Shown here: positions 1 to 8,300 of the stretch, in pieces
How positions within the stretch are numbered: position 1 is the first letter of the stretch
How the letters are laid out: each line of letters begins with the position of its first letter
Source: a virus
Virus record (IMG/VR): IMGVR_UViG_3300032050_000075
Coordinates: 16,960-80,959 of that record
DNA: 64,000 bases
Reading direction: 5' to 3' (one strand)
Notes under the pieces: generated by a model
Seen by the model: only the letters and a program-made list of their open reading frames with translations
Database searches by the model: none
What the model was told of the DNA's origin: nothing
Position numbers and translations under genes: made by a program

Positions 1-159
1 GATAAATATCAGCAGATATATGTGTTTGATGTTGAAAAAAATACTATGTTATTATGGAGAGAAAAACTTAAAGACAAACTTGAAATAGCTAAATATCATT
101 ATAATAATAGATATTACGCTTTACCATATGAGTTTGCAACAGGTAAAATCACCCTATAA
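1..159 (+). CDS. C-terminal fragment of an unknown early protein
   Basis: An open frame runs from the window edge (frame 1) to a TAA at 157-159, giving the last 52 residues of a protein whose start lies to the left. The visible part is rich in Lys, Tyr and Asn and ends in ALPYEFATGKITL. It stops 2 bases before the next plus-strand gene, so it belongs to the same early operon as the DNA polymerase. I do not recognise the family, and too little is present to assign a role. Confidence 0.7.
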   Translation, partial: DKYQQIYVFDVEKNTMLLWREKLKDKLEIAKYHYNNRYYALPYEFATGKITL

Positions 160-161
160 AA

Positions 162-713
162 ATGGTAACTAAACTGTATACTGAATATATCCAAAAGTCT
201 AGATTATTTATATATCCTCTTTTGGATATTAGAAAAGGTTCTGAGGCTGTTCCAATTGAGAGTTATATCAGTTGGACTGGTCTTCATGATCCTGAAGATA
301 TGAAGTTTGTATGTGTATATCACTTGAGGGACGATGATGTATTTAGAAGATTTGAAAAGAATAAACTTACCAGCAATAAACTTTTCCATTCTTTCTACGA
401 AACAACAAACGATGAGGGTGTGTATGTTTTTGATATGTCTAGTTATAAATATGACTGGGAACAATTCTTAGCCGGTCGGTATTCTCATATGACTACTGAT
501 ACTAAGAATAAAGTACTTAAGTTTTTTATGGCTAATAAGTCTAATTATCATCAAATAAACAGCTATCTAAATCCCGAAATTTACTATGAGCAATATGCTA
601 ACTTACTGAATGTCAGTGAAAAGATCCTACGTGATGTTGGCGAGTTATGTTCAAAGCCAGATTTAAAGAAAGAAAATTTGAAAGCAAAGGTTAAATCTAT
701 ATCTTTGTTCTAG
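162..713 (+). CDS. Hypothetical protein of the replication operon
   Basis: This 183-residue protein starts 2 bases after the preceding stop and ends with TAG. It has no signal peptide or membrane segment. It is a mixed alpha/beta sequence with many aromatic residues (for example SYISWTGLHDPEDMKF near residue 35) and a basic C-terminal tail. The position directly upstream of a small protein and a family B DNA polymerase suggests a replication-associated or early takeover role, but that is inferred from context only. No motif allows a family assignment. Confidence 0.75.
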   Translation: MVTKLYTEYIQKSRLFIYPLLDIRKGSEAVPIESYISWTGLHDPEDMKFVCVYHLRDDDVFRRFEKNKLTSNKLFHSFYETTNDEGVYVFDMSSYKYDWEQFLAGRYSHMTTDTKNKVLKFFMANKSNYHQINSYLNPEIYYEQYANLLNVSEKILRDVGELCSKPDLKKENLKAKVKSISLF

Positions 714-731
714 TATCCTTAAAAAACCAAC

Positions 732-1103
732 ATGAATAATATGATGTTATTTACGTCTAGTTGGAAAAACAACCAGACGTTTAAAATGATTCCTGCAACG
801 GAAGACTGTCCATTTGTAGAATGTATCTTTGATTCACAGCTAAAAGTCTTGGCTGTTATCGGTAAGAACAAGAAAGATCAATTCCATTTAATCACAAAGC
901 TAGATGCTAATGGTGATCCAGAACCTAGGAAGAATCCTAAGTCTGCAGATAAAATGGTTAAAGAAGAAAGAAGAACTCTTGAAACATACCAAGAGTATTA
1001 TTTAGAAGAGAGATCTGATATTGAAGCATTTGTAAATCATTTTGCTTTTAACTCAGACAAGTATGACTTTAAAAAGTTTTTTGAAACAGCGGTAACGGAA
1101 TAA
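732..1103 (+). CDS. Small hypothetical protein next to DNA polymerase
   Basis: A 123-residue soluble protein lies 6 bases upstream of the DNA polymerase start. The N-terminal half looks like a small beta domain (KVLAVIGKNKKDQFHLITKL) and the C-terminal half is charged and helical (KEERRTLETYQEYYLEERSD). An A-rich stretch precedes the ATG, as is usual for Bacteroidota genes that lack a Shine-Dalgarno site. Tight linkage to the polymerase suggests a replication accessory protein, though I see no recognisable domain. Confidence 0.75.
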   Translation: MNNMMLFTSSWKNNQTFKMIPATEDCPFVECIFDSQLKVLAVIGKNKKDQFHLITKLDANGDPEPRKNPKSADKMVKEERRTLETYQEYYLEERSDIEAFVNHFAFNSDKYDFKKFFETAVTE

Positions 1104-1109
1104 TAACTA

Positions 1110-3098
1110 ATGAATCATTGGATTATAGACTATGAGACATTAGTAGATTGTACTGTTTTATGTGCTCAGCACTATAAAGATCCTGAAGATTTAAGGGTAT
1201 TCGTTGTATCTAGGCTTCGTAATGATATACAGAAGCTATATCTATTCCTTGTAGATAATGTACTTGATGACGAGTTCCATATCAGCTTTAATGGTATTGG
1301 ATTCGATAATCAGATTACTTCATTTATAATGAACCGTTTTGGTATTGGTATTTATGATACCATGAACGGTGAACATATAGCTGCTGAAATATATGAAGAG
1401 GCACAGAGGATAATCACTGAACAAGATTTTAAGCCGACTTGGAAGAACAATGTAATTAATACCATTGATCTATATAAGTTGAATCACTGGGATAATCCTG
1501 CAAAGAAATCTAGTTTAAAGTGGATACAGTATAGCATGGATTGGTATAACATTCAAGAGATGCCAATTCATCATACAACGTCTATAACAAAACAAGAACA
1601 GCTAGATACTATTATTCAGTATTGTATTAATGACGTTAAGTCCACTACTAAGATATATCAGCTTAGCAAGAGTCAGATAGCTTTACGGAAAGCACTGACA
1701 AAGGAATATGATATTGATATGTTTAGTGCTTCTGAACCTAGGATTTCTAAGCTTTTATTTATGCACTTCTTGAGTAAGAAGACTGGTATAAATAAGTATG
1801 AGCTGAATCAACTTAGGACAAGAAGAGAAACAATACGGATAGGTGATATCATACTGCCATACATTAAGTTTAAACATCCTGAATTTAAGAGTGTGCTAGA
1901 TAAGTTTAAATCCATAGTTCTTGATACAAGAAATACAAAGGGTGGATTTAAATATTCTATTACACATAAGGGTGTTAAAACTGACTTTGGTCTTGGCGGT
2001 GTTCATGGTGCAACATCTCCAGGTATCTATGAGGCTAAAGATGGGATGATTATAATGACGTCAGACGTTACTAGTTTCTATCCTAATCTAGCCATCATGA
2101 ATAAATGGTCTCCAGCACATCTACCTAAGGAAGAATTTTGTGAGCAGTACCAATGGTTCTTTGAGGAAAGGAAAAAGATACCGAAGAAAGATCCTAGAAA
2201 TTATGTTTATAAGATCATTCTGAATAGTACCTATGGTCTTAGCAATGACGAGAATAGCTTTTTGTATGATCCTGAGTTTACTATGCGTATTACTGTAAAT
2301 GGCCAGCTTTGTTTGACCATGTTATATGAAATGCTTAGCACTGGAATTCCCGGATCAATTCCTATTATGCAGAATACAGATGGTCTTGAGATGATGATAC
2401 CAGCACATTACAAAGACAAGTATCTAGAAATCTGTGCAGAATGGGAGAAACTAACGAAGCTAAGTCTAGAGCATGACCAGTACAATAAACTGATTCTTGC
2501 TGATGTAAATAATTACATTGCTGTACATAAAACTAAATCATGTTCCAAGGAAGAGTGGGAAAACTTGAGGTCGCAAAGTCCACATTATATATTTACCCAA
2601 GACAAAGATTGCTATTATTATAACGCAACTAAGTGCAAGGGTAGATTTGAATTTTCGGATCTAGCTCTTCATAAAAACAAAAGTTTCCTGATTATTCCTA
2701 AAGCTATTTATTATTACTTCGTTCATGATGTACTACCAGAACATTATTTACGGGACAATAAAAACATATTTGATTATTGTGCAGGTGTAAAGGCTAAGGG
2801 TGACTGGAAGTTTATTGAGACCTGTATCGTAGGGACAGAGAAAATAAGCAATGAGCTACAGAAAATAGTACGCTACTATGTATCAAATAAAGGATGCAAA
2901 ATAGTAAAGCGTAACACTATGGACGGTAGAGAAATACAAACAGAATCAGGCAGATGGCAGCAGAAAGTATTTAACGAGTATGTAGATCTTCCCTGGTCTG
3001 ATTATGATCTAAATGAAAAGTATTATATAGATCGTATCTATAAAGAGATTAGTAATGTTACTAGTTCTCAAAACCAATATCAATTAACACTTTTTTAG
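1110..3098 (+). CDS. Family B DNA polymerase with 3'-5' exonuclease
   Basis: The 662-residue protein is a replicative DNA polymerase. The exonuclease domain shows Exo I (D7, E9), Exo II (N61 with F65-D66) and Exo III (Y171xxxD175). The polymerase domain shows motif A DVTSFYP (D319), motif B KIILNSTYG (residues 368-376) and motif C QNTDG (residues 421-425), where the first Asp of the usual DTD is Asn. A GGVHGA segment just before motif A matches the conserved Gly-Gly region between the two domains. It is short for family B, so thumb and accessory insertions are minimal. The last five residues are QLTLF, the consensus peptide that binds the bacterial sliding clamp. The next gene starts one base after its TAG stop. 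Confidence 0.95.
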   Translation: MNHWIIDYETLVDCTVLCAQHYKDPEDLRVFVVSRLRNDIQKLYLFLVDNVLDDEFHISFNGIGFDNQITSFIMNRFGIGIYDTMNGEHIAAEIYEEAQRIITEQDFKPTWKNNVINTIDLYKLNHWDNPAKKSSLKWIQYSMDWYNIQEMPIHHTTSITKQEQLDTIIQYCINDVKSTTKIYQLSKSQIALRKALTKEYDIDMFSASEPRISKLLFMHFLSKKTGINKYELNQLRTRRETIRIGDIILPYIKFKHPEFKSVLDKFKSIVLDTRNTKGGFKYSITHKGVKTDFGLGGVHGATSPGIYEAKDGMIIMTSDVTSFYPNLAIMNKWSPAHLPKEEFCEQYQWFFEERKKIPKKDPRNYVYKIILNSTYGLSNDENSFLYDPEFTMRITVNGQLCLTMLYEMLSTGIPGSIPIMQNTDGLEMMIPAHYKDKYLEICAEWEKLTKLSLEHDQYNKLILADVNNYIAVHKTKSCSKEEWENLRSQSPHYIFTQDKDCYYYNATKCKGRFEFSDLALHKNKSFLIIPKAIYYYFVHDVLPEHYLRDNKNIFDYCAGVKAKGDWKFIETCIVGTEKISNELQKIVRYYVSNKGCKIVKRNTMDGREIQTESGRWQQKVFNEYVDLPWSDYDLNEKYYIDRIYKEISNVTSSQNQYQLTLF

Positions 3099-3099
3099 A

Positions 3100-3987
3100 A
3101 TGAGCAGAACATTGCCAAGTGGTATAACCCGTTCCTTCTTGGAGCAGGTTGCAATACCGAATCATGGGGGTAGGTATACTCCCATTAGCCATAAGTCAAT
3201 TATTGACAAGAGTCTTGAAACAATTGTAAATAAAGGCTTTAATATTAAACAGGAACTGTATGCATCTAATGCATCCGGTACTGTTGCTATGGGTAAAATT
3301 TTATTGGATTACGGAAGTGATCCAGATTTGAAGATGATGTTTGTATGGGGTAACTCATATGATAAGTCAACAAGATTTAAGTGCGGCATCGGTGCATATA
3401 TTGAGAGAACTAACTCTTACATATTTGCAGGACATCTATCCAACTTTGCTAGAAAGCATACGGGTAATGCTGATCAATTAGCTGTAGAGATGATTGAAAC
3501 ACAATTGAATCAGGCTAATATGTTCTACAATTACTTGTGTAATGGTAAGAACCAAATGATTGCCAAAGAGCTTACTGTTAAAGAGATGTCTGAGATTACT
3601 GGTAGATTGTTTATTGAAGAGCAAGTTCTTAATAAAGAACAAGTATCTATGGTAAGGGATCACATTGTTAATGAGGTAGCATTATTTGAAGAATACTCTA
3701 AAAATAATTTGTGGAACTTCTATAACAGTATCGGTTATGCATTGAAGCATTCTCATCCTAAGACCTGGTTTGAAGATCAGAGCAAAGCATACAGCCACAT
3801 TCTAAATAATGTTATCAATCAACCTAGTGTTGCAGTAAACATTACTCCGTCTGAGACTGAAGAGCAAGTGCCTGATAATCAAATGAATATATTTGATGTC
3901 ATTGATGAAGCGGAACCTGTTACAAATTCTGATGAGATTCTTAGTATCTTTGACGATAATAGTCCATTAGAACTTCCTGAACTTTAA
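3100..3987 (+). CDS. Conserved phage protein, DUF932-like, with acidic tail
   Basis: This 295-residue protein follows the polymerase with 1 base between stop and start. Residues 75-125 (MMFVWGNSYDKS, then AGHLSNFARKHTGNA) resemble the central part of DUF932/phage-plasmid-like proteins, a family of unknown function common in phages and plasmids; this match is by eye and weak. The last 45 residues are strongly acidic and contain QMNIF at 261-265, close to a beta-clamp peptide, then FDVIDEAEP. An acidic, clamp-like tail next to a DNA polymerase suggests a protein acting at the replication fork, perhaps on single-stranded DNA. That is inference. Confidence 0.6.
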   Translation: MSRTLPSGITRSFLEQVAIPNHGGRYTPISHKSIIDKSLETIVNKGFNIKQELYASNASGTVAMGKILLDYGSDPDLKMMFVWGNSYDKSTRFKCGIGAYIERTNSYIFAGHLSNFARKHTGNADQLAVEMIETQLNQANMFYNYLCNGKNQMIAKELTVKEMSEITGRLFIEEQVLNKEQVSMVRDHIVNEVALFEEYSKNNLWNFYNSIGYALKHSHPKTWFEDQSKAYSHILNNVINQPSVAVNITPSETEEQVPDNQMNIFDVIDEAEPVTNSDEILSIFDDNSPLELPEL

Positions 3988-3994
3988 TTAACCA

Positions 3995-4019
3995 GGGGAG
4001 GGGCATGAAATCCCTCCCC
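3995..4019 (+). promoter_or_regulatory. Perfect hairpin spanning the start codon of the 146-aa gene
   Basis: GGGGAGGG (3995-4002) and CCCTCCCC (4012-4019) form an 8-bp perfect stem with a 9-base loop, GCATGAAAT, that contains the ATG at 4005. It lies 8 bases after the preceding stop. There is no T-run on the 3' side, so it is a poor intrinsic terminator. If the 4005 start is used, the hairpin would limit access to it. The alternative start at 4035 (Met11) lies outside the hairpin. Confidence 0.6.
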
Positions 4020-4445
4020 ATACCTTTAACTGCTATGAACTTCGAAGATTTTGAACAGATGTCATTGCATAGTCTTGCTGAGATTATGGAAAGATTTCAC
4101 AAGAAGAATGCTGAATATGCATCTATAGATGATGTATTTTCTAATTTTAAAAGAGCGGCAGGAGGACTGTCGTACCATTGTAAAGCTGAACAGGTAGCAT
4201 GGGAATATGCTGTTAAACACCTGCAGTCTGTAAAAGATATGATTGCATCAGAGACATCAACGGCTGAGGCAATAGATGAAAAGATCGGTGATGTAATTGC
4301 TTATATGCTAATCATAAAGGGTATGTTGTATAAAAGGATTAATTATAATCCTAATTATCCGAACTATGAAGGTGGAAGTGATAATCTTTGGAGTATTACC
4401 GAATCCTTGCATGATAGATTAATTTATACCCTTAAACCTGAGTAG
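4005..4445 (+). CDS. NMAD1/DUF1599-like, MazG-related protein
   Basis: A 146-residue, mainly helical protein. Residues 30-60 (RFHKKNAEYASIDDVFSNF) and 92-112 (DEKIGDVIAYMLIIKGML) follow the pattern of the nucleotide-modification-associated domain 1 / DUF1599 group, which is related to all-alpha nucleotide pyrophosphohydrolases. The assignment is by eye. The next gene encodes a MazG-type pyrophosphohydrolase, so the pair probably acts on nucleotide pools during replication. The first ATG lies in the loop of a strong hairpin, and ATG 4035 is a plausible alternative that would drop the unusual KSLPIPLTA leader. No base-modifying enzyme is visible in the window to pair with it. Confidence 0.5.
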   Translation: MKSLPIPLTAMNFEDFEQMSLHSLAEIMERFHKKNAEYASIDDVFSNFKRAAGGLSYHCKAEQVAWEYAVKHLQSVKDMIASETSTAEAIDEKIGDVIAYMLIIKGMLYKRINYNPNYPNYEGGSDNLWSITESLHDRLIYTLKPE

Positions 4446-4450
4446 TAGAT

Positions 4451-4831
4451 ATGAGAGATTATATTCAAATGGTTGGTGACTTCCATACTGTATTTGACCA
4501 GAAAGATGGAAACAAACCTAGGCTGATCAGCGCTAATGAAGGTAAGTTACGATACTCCTTACTTGCAGAAGAGAACAATGAGTACCTAGAGGCAGTAGAA
4601 AATGATGACCTAGTTGGAATTGCTGATGCCCTAGGAGATCAGCTTTATATTATCTATGGTACAATACTAAAGCACGGTCTTCAGCATAAGATTGAGGAAG
4701 TCTTTAGAGAAATTCATAGATCTAATATGAGTAAATTGGGTGCCGATGGTAAACCAATTTATAGAGAAGATGGTAAAATATTAAAAGGTCCTTCGTATTT
4801 TCGTCCTGATATTAAAAAAATAATCCAATGA
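4451..4831 (+). CDS. MazG-like nucleotide pyrophosphohydrolase
   Basis: This 126-residue protein fits the all-alpha NTP pyrophosphohydrolase fold (MazG / PRA-PH, HAD-Cof-like branch). The metal site is visible as E40-E41-xx-E44 in LLAEENNEYLEA and D59xxxD63 in IADALGDQLY. The C-terminal part, HRSNMSKLGADGKPIYREDG, is typical of phage members. Such enzymes hydrolyse (d)NTPs to monophosphates and can lower alarmone or non-canonical nucleotide levels; the exact substrate cannot be told from sequence. Its TGA stop overlaps the next start as ATGA, indicating translational coupling. Confidence 0.85.
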   Translation: MRDYIQMVGDFHTVFDQKDGNKPRLISANEGKLRYSLLAEENNEYLEAVENDDLVGIADALGDQLYIIYGTILKHGLQHKIEEVFREIHRSNMSKLGADGKPIYREDGKILKGPSYFRPDIKKIIQ

Positions 4832-5112
4832 AAGAACCAACAATCCAAATCCATGATTCAAAGAGAAGAATCATGGTAGCTAATGAAGAAACTGGTGAGA
4901 AAGAAAGAACAACTGTCTATGGCTATGTTGTAAAAACAGTAGCTAAAAATGGTCAGATTCTTCAAGTATCCGAAGTATTTAATGACATCAAAGCAGTTAA
5001 AACGCACATCAAAGCAATGATGACTGCTTGGTGTTCAGATGAACTATCTATCACAATCGTTGACAAAACCAAAGAAACTAAGTTTAGCAAGTTTGCTACA
5101 ACTTTAGTGTAG
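4828..5112 (+). CDS. Small YegP/DUF1508-like protein
   Basis: A 94-residue protein coupled by an ATGA overlap to the pyrophosphohydrolase. The segment AKNGQILQVSEVFNDIKAVK (residues 39-58) resembles one YegP repeat, in which a short beta hairpin with an NG turn is followed by SE and a helix. The match is weak and the family itself has no settled function. It is the last gene of the plus-strand operon; a strong terminator follows 33 bases after its stop. Confidence 0.6.
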   Translation: MKEPTIQIHDSKRRIMVANEETGEKERTTVYGYVVKTVAKNGQILQVSEVFNDIKAVKTHIKAMMTAWCSDELSITIVDKTKETKFSKFATTLV

Positions 5113-5145
5113 TGTTTTAGTTTGTTATTATTTGATTAGGAGAGG

Positions 5146-5168
5146 CCCCGGGTAATACCGGGGTTTTT
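5146..5168 (+). terminator. Rho-independent terminator of the early operon
   Basis: CCCCGG (5146-5151) and CCGGGG (5158-5163) form a GC-only 6-bp stem with loop GTAATA, followed by TTTTTCTTT. It is the most GC-rich hairpin seen at a gene end here and sits exactly where the plus-strand and minus-strand operons converge. The T-run is on the plus-strand side only, so it should stop early rightward transcripts rather than the late leftward ones. Confidence 0.9.
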
Positions 5169-5170
5169 CT

Positions 5171-5314
5171 TTACCTACCCTGACCGCGATATTTCTTCTT
5201 GTAGTTTTTACTGGACTTTAATCCACTGTTTCTACTCTTAGCTACTACACCTGGTCTTTTTTTTCTTGTGCCTTTAGGTGCAAAGGCATTCTTTACTGAT
5301 ACTGTTTTTGCCAT
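5171..5314 (-). CDS. Tiny basic virion-module protein (47 aa)
   Basis: A 47-residue frame runs from ATG (5314) to TAA (5171). It begins MAKTVSVKNAFAPKGTRKKR and ends SSKNYKKKYRGQGR. Nearly one third of the residues are Lys or Arg. Short proteins with the same NAFAPKxTRxKRPGV and KNYKKKYRGQGR segments recur in other phages, in my recollection, without known function. It starts 4 bases after the stop of the 1910-aa gene and is the last gene of the late operon. A nucleic-acid-binding or packaging role is plausible from its charge but not shown. Confidence 0.75.
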   Translation of the reverse strand: MAKTVSVKNAFAPKGTRKKRPGVVAKSRNSGLKSSKNYKKKYRGQGR

Positions 5315-5318
5315 TCTA

Positions 5319-8300
5319 TTATCTCCAATTTGATGATTTAACCCAGTTAGTTGTTGCTTGTGCAGGATCTAATGATTTACCTGTAACGCCAAATGATCTA
5401 AAGAAATAACTTATTGCTTTACTTCCTTCTTCTCCTTCTTGCATCCATGAGTATGGTCCTTCTCTCTGATCCCAATATGCTTTAGTGTCATCTATTCCGA
5501 ATAGAGCATTACCTGCCACAAGACCTAATGCACCACCCATCTTCTTATAGTTATCTAAAGTATTTTTCATTGCTATGGCATCTAACTTGAGAATCTCTAG
5601 ATAGTTATCTGCACCTAGTCCAGGCAAAGGTAGCCATTGAACCGTTTCATTTTTAAGTTGCATTGTCATAAGAAGTGCATGGTTAGTTAACCATCCTCCT
5701 AATTTAAAATCAGCTTCATTCTCACTTACCCCAAAGAAGGGCAATGGTCCTGATCTATTTCTAAGTTTCTCAAATTTATCTTCATCATCTTCATCAAATC
5801 CGAAGATCATTGAGATAGCCATGCTAAATAGAATAAGATATGCTACATCGGCAGTTGTCTTGTATAATGCAGCCTTCTCTGATGGTGATAAGAAACTAAA
5901 GTATTCTCCTCTGCTTTGTATTCCTCTGAAGAGTGCTCTCATTGCTTCAACATGGAATCCCATTACAGTATCTCCAACAGCAGCATCATATCTGTATTTA
6001 GGATTACGTATACTACCTCTAAACTGATATCTGTTCAAGAACATTCTAATAAACCAGCGCTTAAAGGCTATTATAAATCTGAAGGCCATAAACTTATCGG
6101 CCTCAGCATAATCAAACTTAGCAAAAGAACCGTTCAGGTTATTGTTTACACCCTGTACCTTATTCTTAAATGCTTTAAACTTAACTCCATTAATCCCCCA
6201 TTCAGGGTCTACACCTTCTTTTAATCTTATTTGATTGTCTACTGTTTCCCATGCATCGATATATGCAATTCTTTTAGTAACTCCATTAATTGTTTGGGTT
6301 ACATTTTTCTCGTGATGCATCATTGCACCGAATATAGACAATGATGAATTTAATTCTGTCCATTTACGGAAGCTAGTCATCCAAGTTAGTCCACCAAGTG
6401 CATCTTTAGTTAACGATCTTGAACCATGGTCTGCAAACTTTTCCTCAAATCTACCCTGATATGCATCAAATATTTCAACAAGCTGTTCGTCATGTGACTT
6501 AGGTCCAAACTTATTTACGTTAAGACTTATCTCCCACATTGTTTTATTTGACCATGCTACTCCTTTAGCATAGTTGGTCATGTTGTAGTATTGACCTCCA
6601 GCTGCTTCTTGAATACTCTGGATTCTAGCAGAAAAAGAGTTCTTAAGTGCACTAGGTACGTCCATAGCAAAGTATCCAAAAGCGGATAACTTCATAATGT
6701 TATCTACGGCTTTGTTAATCCAGTGATTGTCCTTATCCTTACCTAGAACACCTTTACGTACTACTCCTTCAAATTCTCTTTCTATAAAGTTATCTATTGC
6801 TGTTTCTCTTATTGATTTCCCTTTACTCTTACCTAGTGTTGTTTTTTCTCCAACAAGACTCCAGGGACTATTGTTTTTCTGTGTTCTTTTATTAATGTTT
6901 TTAAATTCATTAATAGCATCTTCGGAACCTCTCATTACCATCTGTAGTGCCCTAGCCATTGGATTCATCTCAACAAGCTTTCTCTGCTTTTCAGATGCAA
7001 TCATAAATTTTAACATACCATAAGTTAAATCTAATGACACATCATCAGCTTCTAGAGCAGATAGTCCAGTGATTGGAATTCCGGCATTCTCATCATTGTA
7101 TACTTCGCCATCCATCATCATCATCTGATCTTTGAAGTTGTATCCTTCGTCAGCATCATCAGCTGCAGGTTTCCACAGTGATCTAATTCTTCTCCACCAC
7201 CTAGATATTGGATTTTCTAATTTACCTTCAGCAGTAAAGTATTCCATTCTAGACTCATAACCTTCCTTTCTATATCTAGGTATATCAAAACCTAATTTAG
7301 AATTATTGGGACTGTTTTCCTGGAAGGTAAAATGCCATTTAGTTAAGGCAATAATAGCATTATACAAGTTCTTATCCGTGTTGCGGATATTAAAGAACTT
7401 TTCATTTACATATTTCTTATCGTCAATGTCTAATCTAGGTAACCAGTTACCTTTATTATCTATGTTGGCCTTGGTGATATCTCCCTGTTCAATTGCCTCA
7501 AGTACAGATACAGGCTTCGTAACAAACTTCTGCCTTACAGTTCTCTCATAGTAAAGGTGATTAGGCATACCTACAATTGCCTCGTCCTGACCTAATGAGT
7601 TAGTAAAGCTAAATATTTCATAGTACTGTATGTTCTTGGGTCTTACTACACTCCAAGCTTTTACACGTTCTATCTTTCTAGTCTTTACCCCAAATTTATC
7701 GGTAACTGTTTTGATAATATGATTTTTATCAAACCATTCTTTAAATTCAGGATTAGTACTAACTATAGTATTATAGAAGTCCATGTTCAACACTCTATCT
7801 GCAGTATCCATTGTAAGATCTTTCATGTCAAAGTTTGACTCTAAAAGATTCATATCAACAAGGCTCAGATAGTTATTGAACATATCCATGTAATAATCTG
7901 TTGGATATGATTGCTGTAATTCTCCTAGCTCTGAGTATAGCTGGTACAGTTTAGTTTTATCTTCTTTAGACAAACCAAACTGTGATTTCTTATCTAGTAA
8001 TACTTTTACCTCATCTCTTTCTTCTTGAGTAACTGGCTCCCCCTCAGATAATTTTTCATAGTAATTACTAAGGGTAACATGTTCCAATTCTGTTAGACCA
8101 GTAAGCTTGGGTAAATTTTCTTTTGCAAGATTAATTAACTCCTGTGTTTCCTTTATGGCCTCGATGTTACGTAGGTCCATGGCTGTAGCTTCAGGCTGGT
8201 TATCCTCATCTCTATAGGGATTCATCAGCTGCAAAAGCTTTTCATAATGCTTGCTTATATCATAATCAGCCTGTAAGTTTTTGGGAAGTTTACTAGTTAT

